A DNA stretch of 64,000 nucleotides. It comes from GCA-2706205 sp964215955 (GTDB taxonomy: Bacteria; Bdellovibrionota; Bacteriovoracia; Bacteriovoracales; Bacteriovoracaceae). Made by a program: the position numbers and the translations under genes. The notes below the pieces were generated by a model that saw nothing but the letters and a program-made list of their open reading frames with translations, made no database searches and was not told the origin of the DNA. Position 1 is the first letter of the stretch; the number at the start of each line of letters is the position of its first letter. This document shows, one piece after another, positions 43,879 through 52,752 of the stretch. The stretch spans positions 1 to 64,000 of the forward strand of contig CAXPDR010000024.1 in NCBI GenBank assembly GCA_964215955.1. The letters run 5' to 3'.

Positions 43879-44967
43879 CTAGTAATAGGATTGAAAGGCA
43901 AAATAAAGAGAAAGTTCTGTCGTTAAGTCTTGGGAATAACTATCATTTGAGCCTGTACTTTTCCAGAATTCTTGATTACCCGCACTGCTTTCAGCGGTGT
44001 ATGTTCTTGGTAGGTTTATTCTTCCATTAAGACCTAAAACGACATCAAATTCATGAATAATTTTAAAGAATTGATAATTAGCACCAAAAACTTGGCTAAT
44101 GCCCAAATTACTCTGATAACTTCTTTCCTCTGAAGCTTCAGAATTATTATCTTCAATTGTTATTTTCATTTTGTCATATAGGTAAAATTGGGTGGAAGTA
44201 TATATATTTAGTGCATTCTCTTTTGTACGGTAAATATCATAGCCAGCTAGTGGACCTAAGAAAAAACGCATATTTTCTTGAGTTGATTTAAAATTAGTTG
44301 TTAAAAAGTTTATTGATGAGTGGTGGAGACCTGTCATGAGCCCAAAAAAGAATCTTTTTCTGTAATCAACATCTTCTGCTCTAGACCAGATAAAACTAAT
44401 CTCTTTTGAAGTCGAAAATTCTGTGTCGATAACCTTTTCTGTATAGTTATAAGGTGAGTAGTTGGGGATTCCAAAAGCAAAAATACTAACACCACGATAA
44501 CCTTCCTCAGAGTAAAAAGGATAGTCTTTGGGAAGGGGCTCACTTATTCGGTAGTCTGTATGATCATGTTCGATAATTTTTTGTGATAATTCTCTTTTAT
44601 CTTTGAGTATAAGAAAAACATGCTCTTTTAAAACAAAGGCTTCTTGGCCATTACTGGTTAGTGTTTTAAAGAACTTTCCATCTAATTCAGGATAATAGAG
44701 TTTTTCATCTCCTATAAAAAGGTCTTTGTTTTTATCAGCTTTTATGCCTTTTGGATTATTAAAACTTAAATCTTCGAATTCGTCCTGAATGACCTCTTGT
44801 TTGTGAATATATATCTCCGCACCTTTTCTTTTGTATTGTAAAATTTTACTTGTCTCATCTGGCTGAGAAAAAAGCGGTGATTCAAGAACGGTAATTTGTC
44901 CAGTAACTGCGAAGCAGTGTTGAATATAAAAAGCTGAGGTGAGAAATATTATTATCAGTTTCTTCAT
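43879..44967 (-). CDS. Outer-membrane protein with SH3-like N-terminus
   Basis: Signal peptide residues 1-20, cut after Cys-Phe-Ala. Residues about 25-115 look like a bacterial SH3-type domain (Gly-Gln-Ile-Thr-Val-Leu-Glu-Ser-Pro-Leu...Ser-Lys-Ile-Leu), a fold that often binds cell wall. Residues about 160-362 alternate aromatic and polar residues and end Phe-Gln-Ser-Tyr-Tyr, as expected for an outer-membrane beta-barrel. The start codon overlaps the stop of the upstream gene (TAATG). I do not know the function; the pair probably spans peptidoglycan and outer membrane. Confidence 0.7.
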   Translation of the reverse strand: MKKLIIIFLTSAFYIQHCFAVTGQITVLESPLFSQPDETSKILQYKRKGAEIYIHKQEVIQDEFEDLSFNNPKGIKADKNKDLFIGDEKLYYPELDGKFFKTLTSNGQEAFVLKEHVFLILKDKRELSQKIIEHDHTDYRISEPLPKDYPFYSEEGYRGVSIFAFGIPNYSPYNYTEKVIDTEFSTSKEISFIWSRAEDVDYRKRFFFGLMTGLHHSSINFLTTNFKSTQENMRFFLGPLAGYDIYRTKENALNIYTSTQFYLYDKMKITIEDNNSEASEERSYQSNLGISQVFGANYQFFKIIHEFDVVLGLNGRINLPRTYTAESSAGNQEFWKSTGSNDSYSQDLTTELSLYFAFQSYY

Positions 44968-46391
44968 TATAATGTAAATCCTAAGCTTATAGCAAAGCTA
45001 TCGTCATGGTTAGCTGTATTATCTGAGCTAAGAATAATACCATCCGAATCAGCTTGGTACCATTTTCTTTGGTAGTTAAAACCAAAAATATAATTTCCAT
45101 ATGGTGAGAAAATTAATTCCCTTTCTATGGCCAACAAAATAGCATTTTCAGCAAAGTCCAATTCATAGCTTTCTTCTGTTCTATTTAATTCTAAGTTTGA
45201 TGCTAAAGAAAGGCTAGGCTGGATTAAAAAATAAAAATCACCTAATAACTTTGGTGTGACAAAATTTGCTCCCAAAGATAAAGAATTTATTTTGTAAGAA
45301 CCTCCACTTGTAAGTTCACCTGAAATCGTTTCGTACATAATGGATAAGCCGGTTTCAAAATAATTTTTTTGATTTGTTGTAAAACGAAGCTCAGCTCTAA
45401 CCATAGCAGCAATACTATCGGGATCATCAAGTAATTCATTGGTATAGTTTGGACTGTTTAATCCTGTATGAAGATAAAGATTTAATTTGTAAGGTAATTC
45501 CTTATCAATTATTTCTTTTTTTACTTTCTTTTGGAGACGTTTAAATTTATAAGGGGGACGATAAAGATTAGCAACTTCACTTATATTCGCAATGTTTTTA
45601 TAGTAGGTTTTGAAAGTGAGATCTCCATTTTTAGATCTTAAAAATTTAAAATCACCTGAGTCTACTTTAGAATGGGCACGAACAGTAATGGTTTTTTGCG
45701 TATAAAAAACTTCATTTGTGTGTGTATTTATGATCTTGGTGCCTTTGTATATTTGACCAACATAAAGTGGGCTTGCTGCAATATCTACAATTTGAACTTT
45801 TAAAGCTTCCTTTTCCCAGTTTTTGAATCTTCTCGCTAAGGCCTCCTCTTGAGCATATATGATTTTATCAATACTCTTAGGAGCGGTTTCTGCCTTAAAG
45901 TCTTTTATATAGTTTTGGTGAAATTCTAAACTCTTTTCACCTTCAAGATTAAAATCGAGTTGCTCGTCTACAGCTATCTCATCTTTTTTTATGAGGTTTT
46001 CGAATTTTGGACGCAAATTCCTTTCTGGGTTAATTTGTTCTTTCGTTATGGTTTCTTCTAATTTTTTTTCTTCTTTGAACTCTTCTTCATATTCAACAAA
46101 TACCTCTTCAATGGGTTCATTTTCTTTTTCTTCACTTTCTTCTGCTAAAAAGCTCTCATCAATTCCTAGCTCTTCTAAAATATCTTCCTCAATTGAAACT
46201 TCTTCCTCAATTTTTTGTTGAAGATATTTTTCATCCTTAGATAGTTGTGGTTCAATCTTTTCTTGCATATCCTTTTCTTTCTCAAACTGTTCTAATATTT
46301 CTAGATCTTCAACTGACTCTAATTCAATTGTTCCTACTTGAGAAAAAGTAGTGAAGGGGATGAGGATGAAAATTCCTAGGAGTATCTTCAT
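44967..46391 (-). CDS. Acidic-linker outer-membrane beta-barrel protein
   Basis: Signal peptide residues 1-17. Residues about 20-125 are almost all Glu, Lys, Leu and Ile, a long charged coiled or extended linker. A middle domain (about 180-270) contains Val-Gly-Gln-Ile-Tyr-Lys-Gly-Thr. The last 190 residues are a beta-barrel ending Ser-Leu-Gly-Phe-Thr-Leu, a good outer-membrane insertion signal. It overlaps the Nudix gene by 4 bp (ATGA) and the next barrel gene by 1 bp, so the three are coupled. Confidence 0.72.
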   Translation of the reverse strand: MKILLGIFILIPFTTFSQVGTIELESVEDLEILEQFEKEKDMQEKIEPQLSKDEKYLQQKIEEEVSIEEDILEELGIDESFLAEESEEKENEPIEEVFVEYEEEFKEEKKLEETITKEQINPERNLRPKFENLIKKDEIAVDEQLDFNLEGEKSLEFHQNYIKDFKAETAPKSIDKIIYAQEEALARRFKNWEKEALKVQIVDIAASPLYVGQIYKGTKIINTHTNEVFYTQKTITVRAHSKVDSGDFKFLRSKNGDLTFKTYYKNIANISEVANLYRPPYKFKRLQKKVKKEIIDKELPYKLNLYLHTGLNSPNYTNELLDDPDSIAAMVRAELRFTTNQKNYFETGLSIMYETISGELTSGGSYKINSLSLGANFVTPKLLGDFYFLIQPSLSLASNLELNRTEESYELDFAENAILLAIERELIFSPYGNYIFGFNYQRKWYQADSDGIILSSDNTANHDDSFAISLGFTL

Positions 46392-46810
46392 AAGTTTTCC
46401 TGTACAAGGTTAATCGCATCGTAGTTTGAAGAGTATTTCATCATTTTCTGTAGCTTGGAAATGTCATTAACCCATTGAAAATCACAATGCTCATGGGGAT
46501 CAATGGTAATGTCATACTTTTGAGAAAGTTCTATTACGTAAACTTTTTCATAGACGTCTTTTCCCCATCGGTCATGAAATTCAAAAAACAAATTAGTTTC
46601 AGTTATGTTCTTTATATTATCTGGATGGATAGATGTTTCTTCTTGAAATTCACGTATGGCTGCAGATTTGAAATCTTCACCTTTATCAACGCCTCCAGTA
46701 ATATTTTGCCAAAACATTCCACGTTTTTTATTTGTTTTTAAAACAAGATATGTTTTGTTTTGACTCTGGGCGGTGTAAAATACTACAATTTGAACTTTCC
46801 TTTTATTCAT
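46388..46810 (-). CDS. Nudix hydrolase
   Basis: A 140-residue protein with a complete Nudix box at about residues 37-59: Gly-Gly-Val-Asp-Lys-Gly-Glu, then Ala-Ala-Ile-Arg-Glu-Phe-Gln-Glu-Glu-Thr-Ser-Ile. The catalytic Arg-Glu and Glu-Glu pairs are intact. It hydrolyses nucleoside diphosphates linked to another group; the surrounding residues resemble dATP-pyrophosphohydrolase-like members, but this is uncertain. It is the first gene of an operon with two outer-membrane proteins, an unusual link. No Shine-Dalgarno is visible. Confidence 0.88.
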   Translation of the reverse strand: MNKRKVQIVVFYTAQSQNKTYLVLKTNKKRGMFWQNITGGVDKGEDFKSAAIREFQEETSIHPDNIKNITETNLFFEFHDRWGKDVYEKVYVIELSQKYDITIDPHEHCDFQWVNDISKLQKMMKYSSNYDAINLVQENL

Positions 46811-46905
46811 ATGTTATTATTCTATTGCTATGAGTCTGAATAGAAAAGTTTAAAAACATCGAGCATTTGATTGCGTCATTTTGAGTGTTTTGGTATGACA
46901 TTCCT

Positions 46906-47586
46906 ATGGATATCCAAAATATACTTTTTACGATTGCGCGTTGCGCCCCCGGTTTTCTTCTAGCTATTACTGTTCATGAGTATGCACATGGTCGTGTTGC
47001 AAAAATGTTTGGAGATACAACTGCAGAGAGAGAAGGAAGACTTAGCCTTAATCCTGCGGTTCATATCGATCCGATGGGTACAATAGTATGGCCTCTTGTT
47101 TCAGTCTTTATGGGATGGATGGCTTTTGGTTGGGCTAAGCCTGTTCCAGTTTCTACTAGTAACTTTTCAAGAGCACATTTTAAAAAGGCATTATTTTGGG
47201 TGAGTTTTGCAGGTCCCCTTTCTAACTTTATCCTCGGGACACTTTCAGCTTTAGTTATGGCCATTGTTTATATTTACGTCCCACAAGATCTATCTTTTCA
47301 AGGCCACTTTTTAAGTATGTTGCAATATTCAATTTTCATTAATTTTATTTTAGGGGCCTTTAATTTGATACCTATTCCTCCTTTAGATGGTTCAAGAATG
47401 GTTGCTGTATTTTTGAAGGGCGAAGCTTTAAGAAAGTATGAAGAGTTTGCGCGTTTTACTCCTATGATTTTTATTGGAATCATTATTCTAAGTATGAACG
47501 GTGTTCATACAATTGGTTATGTTTTGGAACCATTTGTAAGTGTTGGAAGAGTTTTGCCAGCCTTGTTTGTAAGTTTACTTCAGTAA
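46906..47586 (+). CDS. M50-family (site-2) membrane metalloprotease
   Basis: From ATG 46906 the protein has 226 residues; an in-frame GTG at 46885 is a less likely start. The zinc motif His-Glu-Tyr-Ala-His is at residues 24-28 in the first membrane helix. The second motif, Asn-Leu-Ile-Pro-Ile-Pro-Pro-Leu-Asp-Gly-Ser, lies near 155. About five membrane segments are seen. It is the small rhomboid-like type of S2P without PDZ domain, often found next to scpA. TATGAC ends six bases before the ATG and TTGCGT lies 17 bp further up, so it may be leaderless. Confidence 0.88.
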   Translation: MDIQNILFTIARCAPGFLLAITVHEYAHGRVAKMFGDTTAEREGRLSLNPAVHIDPMGTIVWPLVSVFMGWMAFGWAKPVPVSTSNFSRAHFKKALFWVSFAGPLSNFILGTLSALVMAIVYIYVPQDLSFQGHFLSMLQYSIFINFILGAFNLIPIPPLDGSRMVAVFLKGEALRKYEEFARFTPMIFIGIIILSMNGVHTIGYVLEPFVSVGRVLPALFVSLLQ

Positions 47587-47641
47587 ATTTATCTATACAT
47601 TTGGTTTTGTGCGTTGTGAAATATGAGAGAGAGACAAATAT

Positions 47642-48511
47642 ATGATTGAGACAAATATTCAAGTTAAATTAGATCACTTCGATGGTCCTTTAGGATTATT
47701 GCTGCATCTTATTCAAAAAGAAGAGATGAATATCGCTGAACTGGATATTAATAAAATCACAAATCAATACCTTGCTTATTTAAATAAACTTAAAGATGTT
47801 AACTTTGATGTCGCTGGTGAATATCTCTATCTGGCAGCCTCCCTTCTTTTTATAAAATCTAAGTCCGTAGCTGAGGATGAAGAACAGAAGATTAAAATTG
47901 AGAATCCTGATAATTTAGAAATTACAACCAAGACTCAACTCATTCAAAAACTAGAGGAACTGGTTAAATTTCAAAAACTAGGTGAAAAATTGATGACTTT
48001 ACCTAGAAAAAACGAAGATATCTTTGTAAAACCAAAAGTTGATAGAAAGGCAATTCAAAATAGCATTTTAACCCCGATGGATTTAGGATCTTTGACTGAG
48101 GTTATGCTAGATCTTATCCGTAAGGAGAAACGAAAATATACGGTAGTTAAGAGAGATAGGCTTTCAATTAAAGAAAAACTAATTGAGCTGAAAACGAACT
48201 TGAAGACTGGTAGTCAGACTACAATGGATAAACTAATTAATTGGGAGAAAGGAAAGGATGAAGTCGTTATTACTTTTATCTCTCTTTTAGAATTAGCAAG
48301 ACTTAAAAAATTAGAAATATTTCAAAATGAGCCAGATGGTTCAATTTACGTTGATGTAAAGGACGATTTGAACTCTTTTGATGTTGAAACTGCAGATGGC
48401 TTCGAACCTGAAGATGATGGAGCAGAAAAAGTCGACACAGAAGAACTTATGGCTTCAAGTATGATGGATAAAAAACAAGTTAGTGAGACAGAGACACAAC
48501 CACAGGCATAG
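47642..48511 (+). CDS. scpA: Segregation and condensation protein A (ScpA)
   Basis: Kleisin subunit of the SMC-ScpAB condensin. The N-terminal Smc-binding region reads Phe-Asp-Gly-Pro-Leu-Gly-Leu-Leu-Leu-His-Leu-Ile, then Glu-Tyr-Leu-Tyr-Leu-Ala-Ala-Ser-Leu-Leu. A C-terminal winged helix (Val-Ile-Thr-Phe-Ile-Ser-Leu-Leu-Glu-Leu-Ala-Arg) follows near 225. An acidic tail of about 45 residues is extra. scpB follows after 15 bp and rluB later, the usual order. Confidence 0.95.
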   Translation: MIETNIQVKLDHFDGPLGLLLHLIQKEEMNIAELDINKITNQYLAYLNKLKDVNFDVAGEYLYLAASLLFIKSKSVAEDEEQKIKIENPDNLEITTKTQLIQKLEELVKFQKLGEKLMTLPRKNEDIFVKPKVDRKAIQNSILTPMDLGSLTEVMLDLIRKEKRKYTVVKRDRLSIKEKLIELKTNLKTGSQTTMDKLINWEKGKDEVVITFISLLELARLKKLEIFQNEPDGSIYVDVKDDLNSFDVETADGFEPEDDGAEKVDTEELMASSMMDKKQVSETETQPQA

Positions 48512-48526
48512 AGATAGAGGGATTAC

Positions 48527-50077
48527 ATGAGTGTTATTGATTATAGTTGGGACTTTTCAAAAGAAGAATTTAGCTTAGATCTAGACTTTTTTAATGAAAA
48601 GGAGCAAGAAGATAAATTATGGCAAGCTAGGACAGGGTTAAACTTTGATACTTTATGTGGTGCTATTGAAACCATAATCTTTATGCAGGATAGACCTATA
48701 AATCTGTTGAAAATTAAGAATCAAATTGACTCTGATATTCCTTTAAGAGTGGTTCATGATTCTATTGCAAGATTACAGCAAGAGTATGAGGCAAAACATC
48801 ACGGTATTAGATTAATGGAAGTTGCTCAAGGATATCAGTTTAGAACGAAAGCAACTTATTCTAAAATTGTTCAGAATATGTTTAAAGTTCAATCTCTACA
48901 GTTGAGTCCTACTGCACTAGAGGTTTTAGCTATTATTGCCTATAAACAACCCATTTCTAAAACAAGTGTTGAAAGTATTAGAGGAGTAGATAGCTCTCAT
49001 ATTGTTAGAGCTCTGATGGATAGAAGATTAGTTAAAGTTGCTGGAAGAAGTGATGAGCCAGGTAGACCTTCTCTTTATGAAACTACAGCAGAGTTTCTTG
49101 AAGTATTTAATCTTAATTCTACGGATGATCTACCATCTGAAATTGAACTTGAAGAACTTGCTAATGCAAATGAAATTGGACAAATCTCAGATATAAAAAC
49201 AATTGTTCAAAAGGGTGATAAGAAGAAATTTGATACAGATGAACTCTTAGAGCTTGATGAACTTAGTGCTAGTATTCAAGAAATTGCATCTGATACTTTA
49301 TTTACTCAAGATCTTAAGAATATGGATAAAGTGAGAAAGTCAGATGAGGGTGTTGAGAAGAAATCCGCTTTCGATATTTTAGAAGAATATGTTAATAAAG
49401 CTCAAGTTATCGAGCAAAATAAAAACTCAATTGAGTCTGAGGTACTTACCTCTGTTATGGATCCAAAGCCAATTTCTTTGGCAATGATTAAAGATATGAT
49501 TTTTAATGCTCCTGAAATAGAGGATGAATTGGAAATTGAAGTTGAGCTTGAAGAGGACATGACTGAAATTGCTCAAATGCAAAACTCAACTGGTGATTTT
49601 GAAGAACTAGATAGCTCGAATGTTAAAGAATTAGAGGCTAAAGCAGAAGCGATATTAGAAAAATCAGAAGAATTGATAGAGTCAATAATTGAAAATCCTG
49701 AGGCTTTAGTTGAAGCTCAAACTTTGAATCTAAATGATGAAATAGATGCAGCTTTTGATAATTTACTTTCTGAACAAGATTTAGAAACAAAGGTAGAAGC
49801 AGAAGAAAAGCCTTCAGTCGATTTTGATAGTATGGATATTTCAAGTTTTATTTCTAGCAAGTTGGCTGCAGCTGAAGATGATATCAGTGAAGCGAAAGAA
49901 CAATCAGAAGAAGAGGAGCTTGCAGGTGCATTAGATGCTGCTTTTGCAAATTTAACAGGTGAAAGTTTAGATAGTAAAATTGATGAAACTGTTGAAAAAG
50001 CTCAAGACCTTGATATCGATGTGAACTTTCTAAAAGAGTCTTTTGATAATAATGAATCCGAAAATTTAGACCAATAA
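48527..50077 (+). CDS. scpB: ScpB with a long acidic C-terminal extension
   Basis: Residues about 35-205 are the two winged helices of ScpB, with Leu-Ser-Pro-Thr-Ala-Leu-Glu-Val-Leu-Ala-Ile-Ile-Ala-Tyr-Lys-Gln-Pro, Arg-Gly-Val-Asp-Ser and Gly-Arg-Pro. It dimerises and binds ScpA in condensin. The protein has 516 residues, while ScpB usually has about 190. The extra 300 residues are rich in Glu, Asp and Leu and contain two similar segments (Ile-Asp-Ala-Ala-Phe-Asp-Asn-Leu and Leu-Asp-Ala-Ala-Phe-Ala-Asn-Leu). Terminator at 50111. Confidence 0.93.
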   Translation: MSVIDYSWDFSKEEFSLDLDFFNEKEQEDKLWQARTGLNFDTLCGAIETIIFMQDRPINLLKIKNQIDSDIPLRVVHDSIARLQQEYEAKHHGIRLMEVAQGYQFRTKATYSKIVQNMFKVQSLQLSPTALEVLAIIAYKQPISKTSVESIRGVDSSHIVRALMDRRLVKVAGRSDEPGRPSLYETTAEFLEVFNLNSTDDLPSEIELEELANANEIGQISDIKTIVQKGDKKKFDTDELLELDELSASIQEIASDTLFTQDLKNMDKVRKSDEGVEKKSAFDILEEYVNKAQVIEQNKNSIESEVLTSVMDPKPISLAMIKDMIFNAPEIEDELEIEVELEEDMTEIAQMQNSTGDFEELDSSNVKELEAKAEAILEKSEELIESIIENPEALVEAQTLNLNDEIDAAFDNLLSEQDLETKVEAEEKPSVDFDSMDISSFISSKLAAAEDDISEAKEQSEEEELAGALDAAFANLTGESLDSKIDETVEKAQDLDIDVNFLKESFDNNESENLDQ

Positions 50078-50110
50078 TCTTAAGATAATTAAGGTTAAAT
50101 ACTTAATATG

Positions 50111-50137
50111 AAGGGCAGCCAATGACTGCCCTTTTTT
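50111..50137 (+). terminator. Terminator after scpB
   Basis: An 8-bp stem AAGGGCAG/CTGCCCTT with a seven-base loop and six Ts. Confidence 0.9.
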
Positions 50138-50252
50138 GTTTAAATGGTCTGTTAAATACCTAAGTTTAGGATCATACTAAGAAAATCTTATATTTAATCT
50201 TGTGTTATGCATTGTTTTAGATTAAAACCTGCCTATCAAAAAACTTAAATTA

Positions 50253-50266
50253 CGGTCGTGAGACCG
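50253..50266 (+). promoter_or_regulatory. GNRA-type hairpin just before the rluB ribosome binding site
   Basis: CGGTC-GTGA-GACCG forms a 5-bp stem closed by a GTGA tetraloop, directly followed by AAAGGA and the ATG at 50280. It may expose or stabilise the ribosome binding site; too short to name as a known element. Confidence 0.35.
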
Positions 50267-50279
50267 AAAGGAAAAAGCT

Positions 50280-51290
50280 ATGTCGAAGAATCATTCAAAA
50301 GAATCAAAATTAGTCCGTTTACAAAAATACATTGCAGATTGTGGTGTAACTTCTAGAAGAAAAGCTGAAGAGCTTATTGAAAGAGGTGAGGTTGTTGTGA
50401 ATGGTGTTAAAATACGGCAACAAGGTGTGAAGGTAGATCCACAAGCAGATGTTATAGAAGTGAGTGGGAAGATGATCGATCTATTAACTGTTGATCATAT
50501 GTATCTTGTAATGAATAAGCCAAGAGGTTATATAACTTCAGCTTCAGACCCTGAAGGACGAAAAACGGTCATGGACTTAGTGCCAATTAGTACCAGAGTT
50601 TATCCTGTTGGTAGACTTGATTATCTCTCTGAAGGTTTATTACTACTGACGAATGATGGTGATTTCGCTAACCAAATCATGCACCCAAGTTTTGGAATTA
50701 CAAAAACTTATGAAGTTAAGGTTTTTGGAAAAGTTAATGATGTTATTTTGAAAAATTTAAGATCAGGAGTTTCTGATAAAGGCGACTACTTAAAGCCTAA
50801 GTCAGTAAGAGTTATTGAACAACTTCCTAATAAAACTTGGCTTGAGTTCAGACTTGATGAAGGTAAGAACAGAGAGATTAGAAGAATTTGTGAAGCTTGT
50901 GGAATTACTATAGATAAGCTTAAAAGAGTTGCTATCGGAAATTTAAGTATCGATGGTATAAAACCTGGAACTTGGCAATATGTAACTAAGTCTGATTTGT
51001 TTAAGGAGATTGGATTAAATAAAGACGGAACAAAAAGTAAAGATTTCGTAGAATATGTATCTGCTAAAAAATCAGTCGATGTGAAAAAGTTTAGTAAAAA
51101 ACAGAAAGAAGCGAAACTTGCTTCTGCTGCTGAATTTACTCGTTATAGAAAAGAAGAGTATTATCAAACTTTAAAATTACAAAAAGAAGCTAAAGAAAAA
51201 TGGCTCCAAGCTAAAAAAGAAGAAGAAAAAAACTCTAAGGTTAAATTGAGTTATCAAAAAACAGAGAAAAAAAACTTTAGAAGAAAATAA
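50280..51290 (+). CDS. rluB: 23S rRNA pseudouridine synthase RluB
   Basis: Forms pseudouridine in 23S rRNA (position 2605 in E. coli). An N-terminal S4 RNA-binding domain opens with Leu-Gln-Lys-Tyr-Ile-Ala-Asp-Cys-Gly-Val-Thr-Ser-Arg-Arg. The catalytic motif Val-Gly-Arg-Leu-Asp-Tyr-Leu-Ser-Glu-Gly-Leu holds the essential Asp near residue 119. Glu-Gly-Lys-Asn-Arg-Glu-Ile-Arg-Arg is the RsuA-family end motif. A Lys-rich tail of about 80 residues is extra. The stop overlaps the next start (TAATG). Confidence 0.94.
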   Translation: MSKNHSKESKLVRLQKYIADCGVTSRRKAEELIERGEVVVNGVKIRQQGVKVDPQADVIEVSGKMIDLLTVDHMYLVMNKPRGYITSASDPEGRKTVMDLVPISTRVYPVGRLDYLSEGLLLLTNDGDFANQIMHPSFGITKTYEVKVFGKVNDVILKNLRSGVSDKGDYLKPKSVRVIEQLPNKTWLEFRLDEGKNREIRRICEACGITIDKLKRVAIGNLSIDGIKPGTWQYVTKSDLFKEIGLNKDGTKSKDFVEYVSAKKSVDVKKFSKKQKEAKLASAAEFTRYRKEEYYQTLKLQKEAKEKWLQAKKEEEKNSKVKLSYQKTEKKNFRRK

Positions 51291-52132
51291 TGCGTACATC
51301 CATTGATGATATCTTCATTCATAATGATTATAAGGCCCTTATTAGAGAGGACTTCTTATTAAGAAGTTCCAATAATGAAAATTTTTCTCTTAGGGCCTAT
51401 TCGAAAAAAGTTGGCGTTAGTCCTACGACTTTATCTATGATGTTTCAGTCTAAAAGAGACTTATCTTTTGATTCTTATAAAGGGGTTTTGAAATATCTTG
51501 AGCTAACTGATTTAGAGCAAGAGTTTGCTGAAGCTTTATATCTAAAAGATAATGGGAAAAAGCCTTCTACTAAAGAAGAAGGTAGGCAAACTTTTTTTAA
51601 CCTCAAAAGAAAGTTTGATTTAACTGTTTCTAACGTGGAAGATAGGAATATGTTAGGCAGTTCTCTAATAACTGTTTTGGTTTTTAACTGTTATAACAAC
51701 GATTATCTTAGAAAAAATCCATCAGAAATTTTAAATGTCTTAGGTATTTCATTAGATGAATATTTAAAAATAGAAAAAGCTTTAATAGAGCATCAATGTA
51801 TTGAAAAAAAGAATGATGAAATTGTCGTTTTAAAAGAGCAGTTATTGATTGATCAATCAGACTCTAATATTCTTTTAAATCATATTTTTGAAATTAAAGA
51901 TTTTACGAAAGAAAAAATTAAAGAGTACGGAAAAGTATTAGATAAGGAGAATTGCCTTTCTTTTACCTATCACTTACAGTTTGACCAAGAGACTAGGCCA
52001 GAAATAGTTAAGCTTCTAAAAAAGTTTCAAGATGAGCTATATTTATTATGCTCAAGAAAGAGTACCAATAATAATTATTATTTTTTAAACTTTGATTTTT
52101 TCAAAATATATGATGTTTCAAAAGATAATTAG
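51290..52132 (+). CDS. TIGR02147-family HTH protein (second copy)
   Basis: 280 residues. It begins with the family pattern Tyr-Lys-Ala-Leu-Ile-Arg-Glu-Asp-Phe, then an HTH at about residues 30-60 (Phe-Ser-Leu-Arg-Ala-Tyr-Ser-Lys-Lys-Val-Gly-Val-Ser-Pro-Thr-Thr-Leu-Ser-Met-Met). The 'S-x-R-x-[YF]' entry into the HTH is typical. A second helical segment with Leu-Gly-Ile-Ser-Leu-Asp-Glu-Tyr lies near 150. Probably a regulator. It shares a start/stop overlap with rluB and a 4-bp convergent overlap with the following gene. Confidence 0.8.
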   Translation: MRTSIDDIFIHNDYKALIREDFLLRSSNNENFSLRAYSKKVGVSPTTLSMMFQSKRDLSFDSYKGVLKYLELTDLEQEFAEALYLKDNGKKPSTKEEGRQTFFNLKRKFDLTVSNVEDRNMLGSSLITVLVFNCYNNDYLRKNPSEILNVLGISLDEYLKIEKALIEHQCIEKKNDEIVVLKEQLLIDQSDSNILLNHIFEIKDFTKEKIKEYGKVLDKENCLSFTYHLQFDQETRPEIVKLLKKFQDELYLLCSRKSTNNNYYFLNFDFFKIYDVSKDN

Positions 52133-52443
52133 TTATCGTATTTAATTAAATCGTCTTCATATACTTGATCAGATAATGTATCCACACAAAACTCTAATGC
52201 TTGTTGACTATATTCAATTTTTCCATCATTCGCACAGAAATTAGCCTTCTTGATAGAAGTGGCAACTAATCTTAATAACTCAGAGCTACTATCGAAGTAC
52301 TCTTCTTCATCATCTGTAGTCAGAATATGTGTCAGCATTGAATTTATGCTTTTAATCAATCTAATTTGTTGATGATTTAATTCTTCAGTTTCTACTTCTA
52401 GGGTGATTTTTTTCGTACTTGCTGACATAACTTTTAACTCCAT
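52129..52443 (-). CDS. Small acidic protein of unknown function
   Basis: 104 residues, mainly helical and acidic, with Shine-Dalgarno TAGGA. The middle has His-Gln-Gln-Ile-Arg-Leu-Ile-Lys-Ser-Ile-Asn-Ser-Met and a run of Asp/Glu. No signal peptide and no familiar motif. ATG at 52428 is a possible alternative start. A single-gene unit between the TIGR02147 gene and the tRNA. Confidence 0.6.
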   Translation of the reverse strand: MELKVMSASTKKITLEVETEELNHQQIRLIKSINSMLTHILTTDDEEEYFDSSSELLRLVATSIKKANFCANDGKIEYSQQALEFCVDTLSDQVYEDDLIKYDN

Positions 52444-52539
52444 TAAATAATCCTAAGATCTATATCGGTGGAAATTAATGAGAATTTAGTACTTTATACT
52501 TGAGAGCTGTGCTTTTTGTAATATTTAGTAAGAAAACAC

Positions 52540-52568
52540 TAGACAGACCTAATCTAATATTCTATAAA
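52540..52568 (+). promoter_or_regulatory. Promoter of the tRNA-fMet gene
   Basis: TAGACA (52540-52545, 5/6) and TATAAA (52563-52568, 5/6) are spaced by exactly 17 bp, placing transcription start about 8 bases before the tRNA. Confidence 0.75.
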
Positions 52569-52582
52569 TACTGCACACTTAA

Positions 52583-52711
<129 letters not shown>

Positions 52712-52728
52712 ATTTCTTTTAAAAAAAC

Positions 52729-52750
52729 TGACTACATTTTGACTACGGCC
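52729..52750 (+). repeat. Candidate integrase arm site (left)
   Basis: TGACTAC occurs twice with an 11-bp period and is followed by GGCC. The same 22-bp unit (one difference) recurs at 56520-56541 in the same direction near the other end of the island. Confidence 0.55.
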
Positions 52751-52752
52751 AT

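Noticed and set aside
46885..46905. GTG at 46885 as start of the M50 protease
   Set aside because: There is no Shine-Dalgarno for it and it adds seven residues before the usual family start; kept only as an alternative.
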